Source: Leptospiraceae bacterium | GTDB taxonomy: Bacteria; Spirochaetota; Leptospiria; Leptospirales; Leptonemataceae | DNA length: 64,000 bases | Direction of reading: 5' to 3' | Assembly: GCA_026005135.1 (NCBI GenBank) | Contig: BPKM01000001.1 | Span: 496,001 to 560,000, forward strand | Shown: positions 16,949 through 26,556 of the stretch, piece after piece | Position numbering within the stretch: the stretch's first letter is position 1 | Layout: every line of letters begins with the position of its first letter | Position numbers and translations under genes: made by a program | The notes under the pieces: generated by a model | Databases searched by the model: none | Seen by the model: the letters and a program-made list of their open reading frames with translations, nothing else | Told to the model about the DNA's origin: nothing

Positions 16949-18055
16949 GTGTCTATTGTTCAGGTAAGTGATCTAATAAAAATTTTTTTTAAATATCCAT
17001 TATCATATATACCCCTTATGGATGAAAATCCAGGGGGTGATATTTATTTAGTTGGTTTTTTATCTAAACAAAAAGTTTTACATTATTCTTCGGATAAAGA
17101 GCGTTTGGAAAGTAGATTTGAACGCATACCAGATTTTTTTATCTCTAAGGAAATCTCTCCAGAACATATTTGGGAGTTTTTTGAAAAATCTCCTATTCCT
17201 GTTTATAGTATTTTTGCTCAATTTATAGAGACATGGGATAAACAAGAAATTAATTATCATTTAAAAAATTTTTTATATACAGTTAAAAATACTGATAAAG
17301 AAAAAAACGAAGCGATACAGGATAATTTAGAATCAGAAAAAAACGAAAAATATTATTTATTAGAATTAATATTATCTACTATTCCTTTTCCTTTATTTGC
17401 CATTAATATTAATGGTAATTCTATTTTTTATAATGAATTCTTTTTAAAAGAAATCTTAGATAAAGGACCATTTAAAAAAACCTTAGCCTTAGCAGAATCA
17501 TATTTTAAAGAATTAGTTAAGGATATAATTGCTGATCATATTTTAAAAAATAAAAATACAGATTATATGATCTGGGATTGGAAAAAGTTAAATTATAAGA
17601 TTATAATATCAAATCTAATTGAGGATAATGAAGTTATTGGATATTTATTAACATTTATAGCATTAAATTTGCAATCAGAAAAAGTACAAGAAAAAACTCC
17701 TGATTTAGTAGTAAAAGATGATAATCAATTATTAACACAACATATAGAAAAGCAATTATCAAAGGGAAAAAATTATGATGAAATTATAGAAGATATTGAA
17801 TCAATAATAATATTGAATTATTTAAATAAAAATAATCATAATATTACCCATACAGCAGAGGAATTAAGAATTAAAAGAACAACTTTACAGAATAAGATAA
17901 AACGTTATAATATAATTCTTAATGAATTAGATAAAATAGAGAAAGAAAAAAATATTGATATTGTTACAAAACAAGAAAAAACAAAAAAACAAAAAAAAAG
18001 TACTTCTAAAACAACTACTAAAAAATCAAAAAAAGCAAGAAAATCGGCTAAATAA
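16949..18055 (+). CDS. PAS-domain protein with Fis-type helix-turn-helix and basic tail
   Basis: A 368-residue protein starting at a GTG. Residues about 130-240 look like a PAS sensor (LELILSTIPFPLFAININGN, then IFYNEFF). Residues about 285-325 form a Fis-type HTH (NITHTAEELRIKRTTLQNKI), the DNA-binding module of NtrC-like regulators. The AAA+ domain that would contact sigma-54 is absent. The last 25-30 residues are Lys/Ser/Thr-rich, like histone-H1-type tails. It probably binds DNA and may control flagellar or neighbouring genes, since it ends the fliD run; its target is unknown. Confidence 0.68.
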   Translation: MSIVQVSDLIKIFFKYPLSYIPLMDENPGGDIYLVGFLSKQKVLHYSSDKERLESRFERIPDFFISKEISPEHIWEFFEKSPIPVYSIFAQFIETWDKQEINYHLKNFLYTVKNTDKEKNEAIQDNLESEKNEKYYLLELILSTIPFPLFAININGNSIFYNEFFLKEILDKGPFKKTLALAESYFKELVKDIIADHILKNKNTDYMIWDWKKLNYKIIISNLIEDNEVIGYLLTFIALNLQSEKVQEKTPDLVVKDDNQLLTQHIEKQLSKGKNYDEIIEDIESIIILNYLNKNNHNITHTAEELRIKRTTLQNKIKRYNIILNELDKIEKEKNIDIVTKQEKTKKQKKSTSKTTTKKSKKARKSAK

Positions 18056-18116
18056 ATTAGAAGCTATAAAAATTAAAAGGTAAATTTTTTATTATGTCGA
18101 TATATAAAAAAGAAAT

Positions 18117-19799
18117 ATGATAAAGATAAGAAAAATAATATTTCTTAGTGTAATATTTTTGATTTATAGTCATTCTTTATTTTCTCAGGAAATAATAGAA
18201 AAGAGTGATATTATTACAAATTTTCGAATAGAAAAAGATTCATTTCCAGAAATTCATATTTTTTTAGAATTTACAGAAGATGCCCAAATACCAGTAGATT
18301 TAAAAAAAGAAGATTTTAAAATCAAAGAACTTCTCTCTAATGAAGATATAAAAAAAGAAATACAACCAGAGAATATTCAAATTTTAGATACTTATAATAT
18401 AGAAAATACAAAAACCTTAGATAGAAAAGGGAAAATTCTTTCTTTAGTTTTAGATGCTACGTTATCATTAAAGGAAAATGATTTTAATAAACTAAAACAA
18501 TATATAAAAGACTTTATTCAACAAAAGCATAAGAAAGATATTATAAGTTTATATACTATTAACGGACGTTCGAAAAGAATACAATATTTTACAAGAAGTC
18601 AGAAAAGATTATTATCTAAGCTGGAAGATATAAAAAGAAAAGGAAAGCAAACAAAAATATATGATGCTTTATATAAAGTATTGCATGATTTATATAAATA
18701 TTCTAAAAATAGAAAAGAAGATATTGGTGGAATTGTTTTGTTTACAGATGCAAAAGAAGAAAATAGTCTATTAGAAGCAAAAGATATTGAAGAATTAATA
18801 ATTTTTGGTACAAAATTTGATATACCGATTTATTTTATTATTACTGGAAATATTAAAAAATATCAATCTTTAGAAAAAATCAGTTTAAAAACAGGTGGAG
18901 AAGTTTTTATTGATCAATTCAAACCTGAACTAATCCTTAATAAAGATCAGATAATTTCTCAAGATGATTTTTTTGTAAAGAAATTGAAAATTTCTTATCA
19001 ATCCACATTAAATGAAATAAAATGGAAATATCAATCTAATATTACAACTGAAATAAATTATAATAATATTAATTTAATAAAATTTCAATATAATATAAAA
19101 AATAAATATTTAGGTTTATTAACAGGATTTATAATATTTATTATTATAATTTTATTAAGTTATTTTATCTGGTTATATGTTAAACAAAGACAAAAAGAAA
19201 AATTACTAAAGCAAATACAGGAGAAAAAAGAAAAAATTGATTTTCCAGAACCAGAAATAGGAGAAGTATTTGCTGATCTTAGACAATATAAAGATGAGCC
19301 AGAAAAAAAATATATAGAATCCGAAGAAAAACCCGAAATTCCTTTACTTGCTCAAAATTGGATAGAACCTTCTTATGCACCTTATCTTGATGATCCATTA
19401 GTAAGAAAAAAATTTTCTAAAGAAACCATGACACTTAGTCTTAAAGAAAAGTCCTATGTAGTTTTACAAATGGCATTAAAAGAAGCACCCAAATATAATC
19501 ATGCTATTTTGGTTAAAAAAGATAAAGAAGGACTTGGATATGATAAAAAATACGATATTTTTCTTGATGAAGTTTATATTGGTAGTAGTTCTGCTGCACA
19601 TATTCCAGTTCGAGATCCAGCGGTTTCTCATATTCATGCAAAAATCAAAAGAATTGATAATAAATATATATTATTTGATTTAATGAGTGTTGCAGGTACA
19701 TATCTCAATGGAAAAAAAGTCCTTCGTCCTATGCCATTAAGACATAATGATGAAATACGAATGGGGCATACCATATTTCGATTTATAGGAGAGAATTAA
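18117..19799 (+). CDS. Membrane protein with extracytoplasmic VWA domain and cytoplasmic FHA domain
   Basis: The 560-residue protein has a signal peptide (residues 1-25, ending LFSQE), an Ig-like pre-domain (about 30-100), and a von Willebrand A domain (about 115-285). The metal site reads DATLS instead of DxSxS. A transmembrane helix follows at about 333-355. The C-terminal FHA domain (about 475-558) has IGSSSAAHIPVRDPAVSHIH and LNGKKV, including the Arg/Ser/His and Asn positions that bind phosphothreonine. The architecture suggests a surface ligand or complex sensed outside and coupled to a phosphoprotein partner inside. A related pre-domain/VWA layout occurs in the protein at 34207-36240. 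Confidence 0.75.
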   Translation: MIKIRKIIFLSVIFLIYSHSLFSQEIIEKSDIITNFRIEKDSFPEIHIFLEFTEDAQIPVDLKKEDFKIKELLSNEDIKKEIQPENIQILDTYNIENTKTLDRKGKILSLVLDATLSLKENDFNKLKQYIKDFIQQKHKKDIISLYTINGRSKRIQYFTRSQKRLLSKLEDIKRKGKQTKIYDALYKVLHDLYKYSKNRKEDIGGIVLFTDAKEENSLLEAKDIEELIIFGTKFDIPIYFIITGNIKKYQSLEKISLKTGGEVFIDQFKPELILNKDQIISQDDFFVKKLKISYQSTLNEIKWKYQSNITTEINYNNINLIKFQYNIKNKYLGLLTGFIIFIIIILLSYFIWLYVKQRQKEKLLKQIQEKKEKIDFPEPEIGEVFADLRQYKDEPEKKYIESEEKPEIPLLAQNWIEPSYAPYLDDPLVRKKFSKETMTLSLKEKSYVVLQMALKEAPKYNHAILVKKDKEGLGYDKKYDIFLDEVYIGSSSAAHIPVRDPAVSHIHAKIKRIDNKYILFDLMSVAGTYLNGKKVLRPMPLRHNDEIRMGHTIFRFIGEN

Positions 19800-19882
19800 T
19801 ATAAATTTCTAAAATATTAATTAATTTTTTTAATTATAGAAATGGAACTTTTTTATAAAATGAAATATCTAATAATAAAAAA

Positions 19883-21259
19883 ATGAGGATTTATCTCTTT
19901 CTTTTTTTATTTTGTATAAGTCAATTGGTACCTAGAGAACTTAGTAAAAAACATAAAATATTTAATGAAATAGATTTAAAACTCTCTATTGAAATTGCAT
20001 TAAAACATAGTCCACTTCTTAAAGAAAAAGAATATCAAAAAGAAATTTCTGGTAAAAAACTAGAACAAGGACATTCACGTTATTATCCTAAGATTGATTC
20101 CCTTTATGGTTATAGAAAAAATTTTTCTCAATCTGGTAATGAAACACCAATAGAAAATAAAAATTATTATGCTGGAATTGAACTTTCTCAGAATATATAT
20201 GATTTTGGACGTACTTCTGATAATATAAAAATTCTAACACAATATTTTGAAATATCTAATTTGGATTTAAAACAGCAAAAAGAAGAAATTGTTTTTAATA
20301 TTATTAACTCTTATATAAATATTTTAATAAACAACCAGAATTTAAAAGTAGCTGAAGAAAATAAAAATTATTATTTAAAATATAAGGGTTTTATACAAAA
20401 ACAAATTGAAGTTGGATTAAAAACGAATTATGAGCTTTTTAATGTTGAAACAGAGTTAAAAAATGCAGAAGTAGAATATGTTCAATTCAAAAACCAATAT
20501 AAACTTTCAAAATTTCAATTATTGTATTTTATGGGATTAGAATATTTAACAGAAGAGAAAGATTCAATTTATAATAAAATAGAAGAGATGAATGTAAAAG
20601 AAATATCTCCCAATGAAATTGAAACAATATTTAATAAAGATAAATTAAGTGAATTTTCTGTATTTATAGAAGAAAATAATATAAAAGATATTTATAAAAT
20701 TGCCTTAATGAATAGAAAAGATTATCAAAAACAAATCAAGGAAGTTCAAATTGCAAAATTAACAAAAGAATTAAATCAAAATGAATATTTTCCAAGTTTA
20801 GGAGCTTCCTTTCAACATTTTTGGAATGATCAAAATTATCGTTTAAATACAATTCATCAAAAAAATTGGGAATTGAATATTTTTGTAAGAATTCCAATAT
20901 TTGAGGGTTTTATAACAAAAAATAAAGTAGAAGAATCAGAATATTTTATAAAACAACAATTAGAAAGAGAAAAAATTCTTAAAAATAATATTTATATGGA
21001 AATACAAACTTTATTTTCCCAATATCAAGAATTAAAAGAAAAATTAAAATATTATGAAGAGTCATTACAATTTGCCAAAGAAAATTTAAATTTATCGGAA
21101 AAAAGATATATAAATGGAATTGGTACATTTTTAGAACTTACTAATGCAATGACATTATATTATAATGCAAATAAAAATTATAATACTGCTATATTCCAAT
21201 TTTATTTAAAAAAAATTGAATTATATAAAGCTATGGGGATAATTTTAGATTTGTTATGA
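19883..21259 (+). CDS. TolC-family outer-membrane efflux protein
   Basis: A 458-residue protein with a signal peptide and the TolC/OEP two-repeat helical pattern: SIEIALKHSPLLKEKEYQK near the N-terminus, and NLSEKRYINGIGTFLELTNA near the C-terminus matching the repeat end RY..G..s.lel..A. It forms the outer-membrane channel for the transporter encoded next. The stop overlaps the adaptor start by 4 bases (ATGA), so the four genes 19883-24317 form one operon. Confidence 0.85.
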   Translation: MRIYLFLFLFCISQLVPRELSKKHKIFNEIDLKLSIEIALKHSPLLKEKEYQKEISGKKLEQGHSRYYPKIDSLYGYRKNFSQSGNETPIENKNYYAGIELSQNIYDFGRTSDNIKILTQYFEISNLDLKQQKEEIVFNIINSYINILINNQNLKVAEENKNYYLKYKGFIQKQIEVGLKTNYELFNVETELKNAEVEYVQFKNQYKLSKFQLLYFMGLEYLTEEKDSIYNKIEEMNVKEISPNEIETIFNKDKLSEFSVFIEENNIKDIYKIALMNRKDYQKQIKEVQIAKLTKELNQNEYFPSLGASFQHFWNDQNYRLNTIHQKNWELNIFVRIPIFEGFITKNKVEESEYFIKQQLEREKILKNNIYMEIQTLFSQYQELKEKLKYYEESLQFAKENLNLSEKRYINGIGTFLELTNAMTLYYNANKNYNTAIFQFYLKKIELYKAMGIILDLL

Positions 21260-22407
21260 AAACAAAATATATATATATAATTATAATTGGAATAGTGTTG
21301 ATTTTAATCCTTTTTTTTAAAAATGACAATACATCTGTCCTTAGTTATAAAACAGAGAAATTAAAGAAAGGAACAATTCAAGAAAAGGTTACTGCAACAG
21401 GAACATTAAATCCTGTTTCCAATATTATTATTGGTGCCTCAGTTTCTGGTATGATTAAAAATATTTTTGTTGATTATAATAGTCCCGTAAAAAAAGGTCA
21501 GGTATTAGCTATTATAGATCCAGAACCATTTATTGCTCAGGTTGAACAGGCGAAAGCAAATTTACTTATGGCAGAAGCGAATCTTGAAAAAGCTAAGGTG
21601 GCTCTAATAGAAGCGGAAAATAATTATAAACGTTTTAAAAAATTATACGAAGAAAAACTTATATCTGAGAGTGAATATGAGAGATATTTTGTTAATTATC
21701 GCTCAGCTATAGCCCAACTTAAAGATGCTAAAGCAAAAGTAGCTCAGGCACGAGCTTCTTTAAGACAGGCACAAACAAATTTAAATTATACTAAAATTCG
21801 ATCTCCTGTTAATGGTATAGTTATTTCAAGAAATATAGAAATAGGTCAAACAGTAGCAGCAAGTTTTCAAACTCCTACATTATTTCAAATTGCTGAAGAT
21901 TTATCTAAGATGCAAATTAATACAAATGTAGATGAAGCAGATATTGGCAAGGTAAAAGAAGGACAAATAGCAAAATTTACAGTTGATGCCTATCCTGGAC
22001 TTATTTACGAAGGTAAAGTTTTTCAGGTAAGAAATGCACCAATTACTATTCAAAATGTTGTAACATATGATGTGGTTATTTCTGTAGATAATAAAGATTT
22101 AAAATTAAAACCTGGAATGACTGCTCAAGTATCAATTTTAACAAGAAAAAAAGAAAATATATTTAAAGTAAGAAATTCTGCATTAAGAGTAAATCCATTA
22201 CAAAATCAGTCAGATAAAACAAAAAAATATTATGATAGACCTGGTATATGGATATTGAAAAATAATCAACCTGTTAGAATAGAAGTAGAGATTGGTATCA
22301 ATGATGATGAATACGTTGAAGTTATATCTAATGATTTGAAAGAAAATTTAGATGTAATTGTAGAAGTTGAAACAAAAACAAATAAAAGGAAAAAATTGTT
22401 TTTTTGA
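21256..22407 (+). CDS. MacA/HlyD-type periplasmic adaptor
   Basis: A 383-residue membrane-fusion protein with one N-terminal transmembrane helix (about residues 4-21), a lipoyl-like barrel half (IVDYNSPVKKGQVLAIIDP-like, about residues 70-90), a coiled-coil hairpin rich in Ala/Glu (about 90-180), and a second half-motif (YTKIRSPVNGIVISRNIEIG). It links the MacB-type ABC transporter to the TolC-like channel. It overlaps the channel gene by 4 bases and directly abuts the ATPase gene. Confidence 0.85.
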   Translation: MKTKYIYIIIIGIVLILILFFKNDNTSVLSYKTEKLKKGTIQEKVTATGTLNPVSNIIIGASVSGMIKNIFVDYNSPVKKGQVLAIIDPEPFIAQVEQAKANLLMAEANLEKAKVALIEAENNYKRFKKLYEEKLISESEYERYFVNYRSAIAQLKDAKAKVAQARASLRQAQTNLNYTKIRSPVNGIVISRNIEIGQTVAASFQTPTLFQIAEDLSKMQINTNVDEADIGKVKEGQIAKFTVDAYPGLIYEGKVFQVRNAPITIQNVVTYDVVISVDNKDLKLKPGMTAQVSILTRKKENIFKVRNSALRVNPLQNQSDKTKKYYDRPGIWILKNNQPVRIEVEIGINDDEYVEVISNDLKENLDVIVEVETKTNKRKKLFF

Positions 22408-23091
22408 ATGAGTTTAATAAAAATTAAAAATTTAACAAAAATATATAAGATGGGAGATGAAATCATTTATGCTTTAAACAATATTTCTTTAGAAATATAT
22501 AAAAATGAATTTGTCTCTATTATGGGATCCTCTGGTTCAGGTAAATCAACATTATTAAATATAATTGGATGTTTAGATCAAGCAACGAAAGGAGAATATT
22601 ATCTTGATGGAATTTTAATAAAGAACTTATCCAAAAATCAATTAGCAAAAATTCGAAATAAAAAAATAGGATTTGTATTTCAAAAATTTTATCTACTTCC
22701 AAGATTAACAGCTATTGAAAATGTTGAGTTACCTTTAATTTATTCTCATGTTCCAAAAAAAGAAAGGATCGAAAAGGCGAAATTTTATTTATCAATGGTT
22801 GGTTTAGAACATAGGATGTATCATTATCCTAATCAATTATCAGGAGGGCAGCAACAAAGAGTTGCTATTGCAAGAGCGCTAGTTAATGAAGCTCCAATAA
22901 TATTAGCTGATGAACCAACTGGAAACTTAGATACGAAAACCAGTTATGAAATAATGGATTTATTTGTTCGATTACATGAAGAAAATTTTGTTACAATTAT
23001 ATTAGTAACTCATGAAAACGATATTGCAAATTTTTCAAAAAGAGTTCTCTATTTTCAAGATGGAAATATTGTAAAGGAAAAACGAAAATGA
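22408..23091 (+). CDS. ABC transporter ATPase, MacB/LolD type
   Basis: The 227-residue ATPase has Walker [10 protein letters not shown], a Q-loop in [10 protein letters not shown], signature [15 protein letters not shown], Walker [13 protein letters not shown] and a switch His (VTHE). This is the MacB/LolD/FtsE class, which drives mechanotransmission of periplasmic substrates instead of membrane transport. Its ATG directly follows the adaptor stop. The permease start overlaps its stop by 4 bases. Confidence 0.9.
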   Translation: MSLIKIKNLTKIYKMGDEIIYALNNISLEIYKNEFVSIMGSSGSGKSTLLNIIGCLDQATKGEYYLDGILIKNLSKNQLAKIRNKKIGFVFQKFYLLPRLTAIENVELPLIYSHVPKKERIEKAKFYLSMVGLEHRMYHYPNQLSGGQQQRVAIARALVNEAPIILADEPTGNLDTKTSYEIMDLFVRLHEENFVTIILVTHENDIANFSKRVLYFQDGNIVKEKRK

Positions 23092-24317
23092 TATCATTTA
23101 ATATTTTATTTAAAATAGCTCTACAATCAATTTTGATGAATAAATTAAGATCCTTTTTGACAGTTTTAGGAATCATTATAGGAGTTTCTTCTGTTATCAT
23201 AATGGTTGCTATCGGTAATGGAGCAAAAATTGAAATAGAAAAACAAATATCATCTATTGGAACGAATTTAATTATTGTATTACCTGGTGCAACAAGTTCG
23301 GGAGGTGTTCGTTTTGGAAGTGGAACTCAGATGACGCTAACGATTCAAGATGCTTATGCTCTTAAGAGAGAAAGTCCTTATATAGAAGAAATTGCATTTA
23401 GTATTCATGAAGTTTCACAGGTTATTTATAGAAATACAAATTGGTCTTCTTTAATTCGAGCAACAAGCCCATCTTATTTTTATGTACAAGAATGGGAACT
23501 TGAAAAAGGTCGTTTTTTTAATGATGATGATGTTAAAAGCGCAAATCGAGTTGCAGTAATTGGACATACTGTATTAGAAAATTTATTTGGTATGGAAGAT
23601 CCTATCAATAAAATAATAAGAATTAAAAAAGTTCCTTTTAAAGTAATTGGTGTTTTAAAAGAAAAAGGAACTTCTCCTCGAGGAGATGATCAAGATGATA
23701 TTATTGTAATTCCTTATACAGTAGGACAGAAAAAGTTATTTGGAAATATTTTGCCAGATAGAGTAAGAGTAATTTATGTTAAAGCAAAATCATATGAAGA
23801 TTTAAAAATGGCAGAAAATGATATAAAATTAATTTTAAGGCAAAGACATAAAATTCAGAAATATGAAGAAGATGACTTCACAGTGAGAAATTTAACTCAA
23901 TTTTTAGAAGCCAGACAACAATCTAGTCAAATTATGACTTTTTTATTGGGGGCAATTGCATCAATATCATTACTTGTAGGTGGTATAGGTGTAATGAATA
24001 TAATGTTGGTTTCTGTAACAGAAAGAACTAAAGAAATAGGCATAAGAATGGCAATTGGTGCTACAACTTATGATATACAAATACAATTTTTAATTGAAGC
24101 AATTCTACTATGTCTAATAGGGAGTATTGTTGGTATAATTATTGGAATAACAGGTGCTATTGCTTCTGAGAATTTATTTCAAATTACAACAGTTATTACA
24201 ATGGATTCTATTTTTATTTCTTTGTTATTAACTATAATAATTAGTGTTTTTTTTGGTTTTTATCCAGCATATAAAGCATCTTTATTGGACCCCATCGAAG
24301 CTTTAAGATATGAATAA
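23088..24317 (+). CDS. MacB-type ABC transporter permease
   Basis: A 409-residue permease with one N-terminal TM helix, a large periplasmic MacB_PCD domain (about residues 40-240) and three C-terminal helices of the FtsX domain. [20 protein letters not shown] is the family hallmark of MacB permeases. Unlike E. coli MacB, the ATPase is a separate gene. Substrates of such pumps include peptides, siderophores, lipoproteins and macrolides; here it is unknown. Confidence 0.9.
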   Translation: MISFNILFKIALQSILMNKLRSFLTVLGIIIGVSSVIIMVAIGNGAKIEIEKQISSIGTNLIIVLPGATSSGGVRFGSGTQMTLTIQDAYALKRESPYIEEIAFSIHEVSQVIYRNTNWSSLIRATSPSYFYVQEWELEKGRFFNDDDVKSANRVAVIGHTVLENLFGMEDPINKIIRIKKVPFKVIGVLKEKGTSPRGDDQDDIIVIPYTVGQKKLFGNILPDRVRVIYVKAKSYEDLKMAENDIKLILRQRHKIQKYEEDDFTVRNLTQFLEARQQSSQIMTFLLGAIASISLLVGGIGVMNIMLVSVTERTKEIGIRMAIGATTYDIQIQFLIEAILLCLIGSIVGIIIGITGAIASENLFQITTVITMDSIFISLLLTIIISVFFGFYPAYKASLLDPIEALRYE

Positions 24318-24357
24318 ATTTCTTGTCATGAAGATTAGTAAAATTTAATTCAATTTT

Positions 24358-25002
24358 GTGGATAAAAAAGAAACACAAATCATAGAAGAAATTGTAGAGA
24401 TTGGTTCTTTATTGTATCAACAAGGTTTAATCGTATCTTATGATGGAAATATATCAGCTCGATATGGAAATACAATCTGGATAACACCTACAAGGATATG
24501 TAAAGGTAGATTAACAACTCTTGATTTAGTTCAGGTTGATTTAAATGGAAGAATTTTACAATCATTAAAAAATCATAAACCTACATCAGAATTAATTATG
24601 CATTTAGAAATTTATAAACATAGAAAAGATGTTAATGCAATTGTACATGCTCATCCACCTTATGCAGTAGCTGTTACTTTAACAGGATTATCATTAATGA
24701 ATACAGATTTGCCAGAAATTTCTTTAATTTTAGGAGATGTTCCAACAGCTGAATATGCACTAACAGGAACAAAAGAAATGTTTGATGCCATTAAACCCTA
24801 TTTAGATTATAATGCTATTTTATTATCTCATCATGGAGCATTGACAATGGGAAGAGATTTATTCGATGCTTACTATAAAATGGAGCAATTAGAACATTGT
24901 GCAAAGATTTTATGTATAGCAAAACAAATAGGTAATATCATACCCTTACCAGAAGATAGAAAAAGGGAAATACACGAGTTAAAAAAGAAAAACTTATATT
25001 AA
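24358..25002 (+). CDS. Class II aldolase/adducin family protein (FucA-like)
   Basis: The 214-residue enzyme has the class II aldolase zinc site: HAHPPYA (about residues 98-104), a third His in LLSHHGALTMG (about 160), and the catalytic Glu in PTSELIMH. SYDGNISARYG and the TPTRICKG phosphate-binding region are intact. Likely reactions are L-fuculose-1-phosphate or related sugar-phosphate aldol cleavage, or methylthioribulose-1-phosphate dehydration; sequence does not separate them. The start is a GTG at 24358. It follows the efflux operon by 40 bases, with no obvious functional link. Confidence 0.82.
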   Translation: MDKKETQIIEEIVEIGSLLYQQGLIVSYDGNISARYGNTIWITPTRICKGRLTTLDLVQVDLNGRILQSLKNHKPTSELIMHLEIYKHRKDVNAIVHAHPPYAVAVTLTGLSLMNTDLPEISLILGDVPTAEYALTGTKEMFDAIKPYLDYNAILLSHHGALTMGRDLFDAYYKMEQLEHCAKILCIAKQIGNIIPLPEDRKREIHELKKKNLY

Positions 25003-25031
25003 GATTTTAATTATAAAAAACACACTATAAC

Positions 25032-25108
25032 TGGTAGCGGCGCAGGGATTTGAACCCCGGACACGCGGATTATGATTCCGCTGCTCTAACCAACTGAGCT
25101 ACGCCGCC
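25032..25108 (-). tRNA. tRNA-Met (CAT), elongator type
   Basis: Read on the minus strand: acceptor GGCGGCG pairs with CGCCGCT (first pair G-T), D arm GCTC/GAGC, anticodon stem GCGGA/TCCGC with loop ATCATAA (CAT), discriminator A, and encoded CCA (25032-25034). The stem lacks the three G-C pairs of an initiator. A tRNA-Ile read by lysidine (also CAT) cannot be fully excluded without comparison. Confidence 0.85.
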
Positions 25109-25127
25109 ATATTGGTGGCATAAAATA

Positions 25128-25203
<76 letters not shown>

Positions 25204-25329
25204 ATCTTAGTAACCAATAAAATCAATCCATCTATCCCGTCAACTAAATTTTACTTTTTATTTATCCCTTATGGTTGGGAACCTTTTAAATACTTTTATA
25301 GAAATGCGAATTAGTATAATAAGTATTAA

Positions 25330-25503
25330 AAGCTCAAAAATTGGCAAAAGAGATGGGATATTCGCTGCGAGCTTCTAATCCATAGTGCCAAAATAAATTT
25401 AGTACCACGTTTTAATTACTGGAATATACCGATTAGTGATTCAGTGAAAAAATCACTATTACAATATCCATCAGATACTTTATGGAAAAAAGATTATAAG
25501 TAA
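25330..25503 (+). pseudogene. Unidentified gene remnant between tRNAs and slipin genes
   Basis: The 382-base gap before the slipin pair holds a 57-codon open frame ending at the TAA at 25501. It has no start codon and a stop directly upstream. Its composition is protein-like (WQKRWDIRCELLIHSAKINL, then VPRFNYWNIPISDSVKKSLL), with several Trp, Cys and Arg residues that are rare in random A+T-rich frames. It looks like the C-terminal piece of a lost gene. I do not recognise the family. Nothing else is visible at 25204-25585. Confidence 0.45.
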
Positions 25504-25585
25504 ATTTTAAAATTAATATTAAAAAATGCAAAAAAAAATAAAAAAATAATGACAAAAAAATATATAGAAATATAATGTATTTATT

Positions 25586-26533
25586 ATGGCTTTAATTAGT
25601 TTAATTGTATTATTTCTGGTAATCTTTATTATCTGGAAGACTTTTATTATTGTTCCTCATCAAAGTGCATATATAATAGAACGATTAGGACAATATAATA
25701 AAACTTTGCTTTCTGGTTTTCATTTTCTTATTCCAATTTTTGATAGGGTAGCTTATAGACATACCTTAAAAGAAGAAGCTATAGATGTTCCACCGCAAAT
25801 TTGTATTACGAAGGATAATGTTCAGGTTGAAGTAGATGGAATTATTTATATTAAGGTACTTGATCCAGTAAAAGCAAGTTATAATATTCAGGATTATAGA
25901 TTTTCTTCGATTCAATTAGCACAAACCAATATGCGTTCAGAAATTGGTAAACTGGATTTAGATCATACTTTTAAAGAAAGAGAAACCATAAACCAGAATG
26001 TTGTTTCTTCTTTAGATACTGCAACAGAACCATGGGGTGTAAAGGTAACACGTTATGAAATTAAAAATATTTTTCCACCCAAAGAAGTATTATTAACTAT
26101 GGAAAAACAGATGACCGCAGAAAGAGATAAAAGAGCGGAAATTATTTATGCTGAAGGCGAAAAAATTGCCATGATTAATCAATCCGAAGGAAAAAAAATA
26201 GAAGCAATTAATGTATCAGAAGGAGAAAAGCAAAAGCGTATAAATTTAGCAGAAGGTAGAGCAAAAAAAATCCAGTTATTGTCAGAAGCCACTGCCAAAG
26301 CTATCGAAATGATTGGCGAAGCAATTAATCAACCAGGTGGACAGGAAGCTATGAGGTTAAAAATTGTAGAAGAATATTTAAGTGGTTTTGGAGATGTATT
26401 ACAAAAATCAACAACCAAAATTGTACCTTTAGGACCAGCCATTATAGAAAGTTTTTTTACGGGAATAAGTAAAGTTTCAGAAGTATTAAAAACCAAACAA
26501 AATATACCAAAACCACCCCATAAAACAAATTAA
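25586..26533 (+). CDS. SPFH/stomatin-like (slipin) membrane protein, copy 1
   Basis: A 315-residue protein with one N-terminal hydrophobic segment (residues 4-20), the SPFH/band-7 domain (about 20-185, including VERLGQY-like and KDNVQVEVDGIIYIKV) and a long charged coiled coil (about 180-260) made of repeats of the form xEGEKxxxINxx. Slipins oligomerise into membrane cages and work with proteases or shape microdomains. A second copy follows after 23 bases, so this is a tandem duplication. Confidence 0.85.
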   Translation: MALISLIVLFLVIFIIWKTFIIVPHQSAYIIERLGQYNKTLLSGFHFLIPIFDRVAYRHTLKEEAIDVPPQICITKDNVQVEVDGIIYIKVLDPVKASYNIQDYRFSSIQLAQTNMRSEIGKLDLDHTFKERETINQNVVSSLDTATEPWGVKVTRYEIKNIFPPKEVLLTMEKQMTAERDKRAEIIYAEGEKIAMINQSEGKKIEAINVSEGEKQKRINLAEGRAKKIQLLSEATAKAIEMIGEAINQPGGQEAMRLKIVEEYLSGFGDVLQKSTTKIVPLGPAIIESFFTGISKVSEVLKTKQNIPKPPHKTN

Positions 26534-26556
26534 TAATTTTTAGTAAAGGAGAAAAA

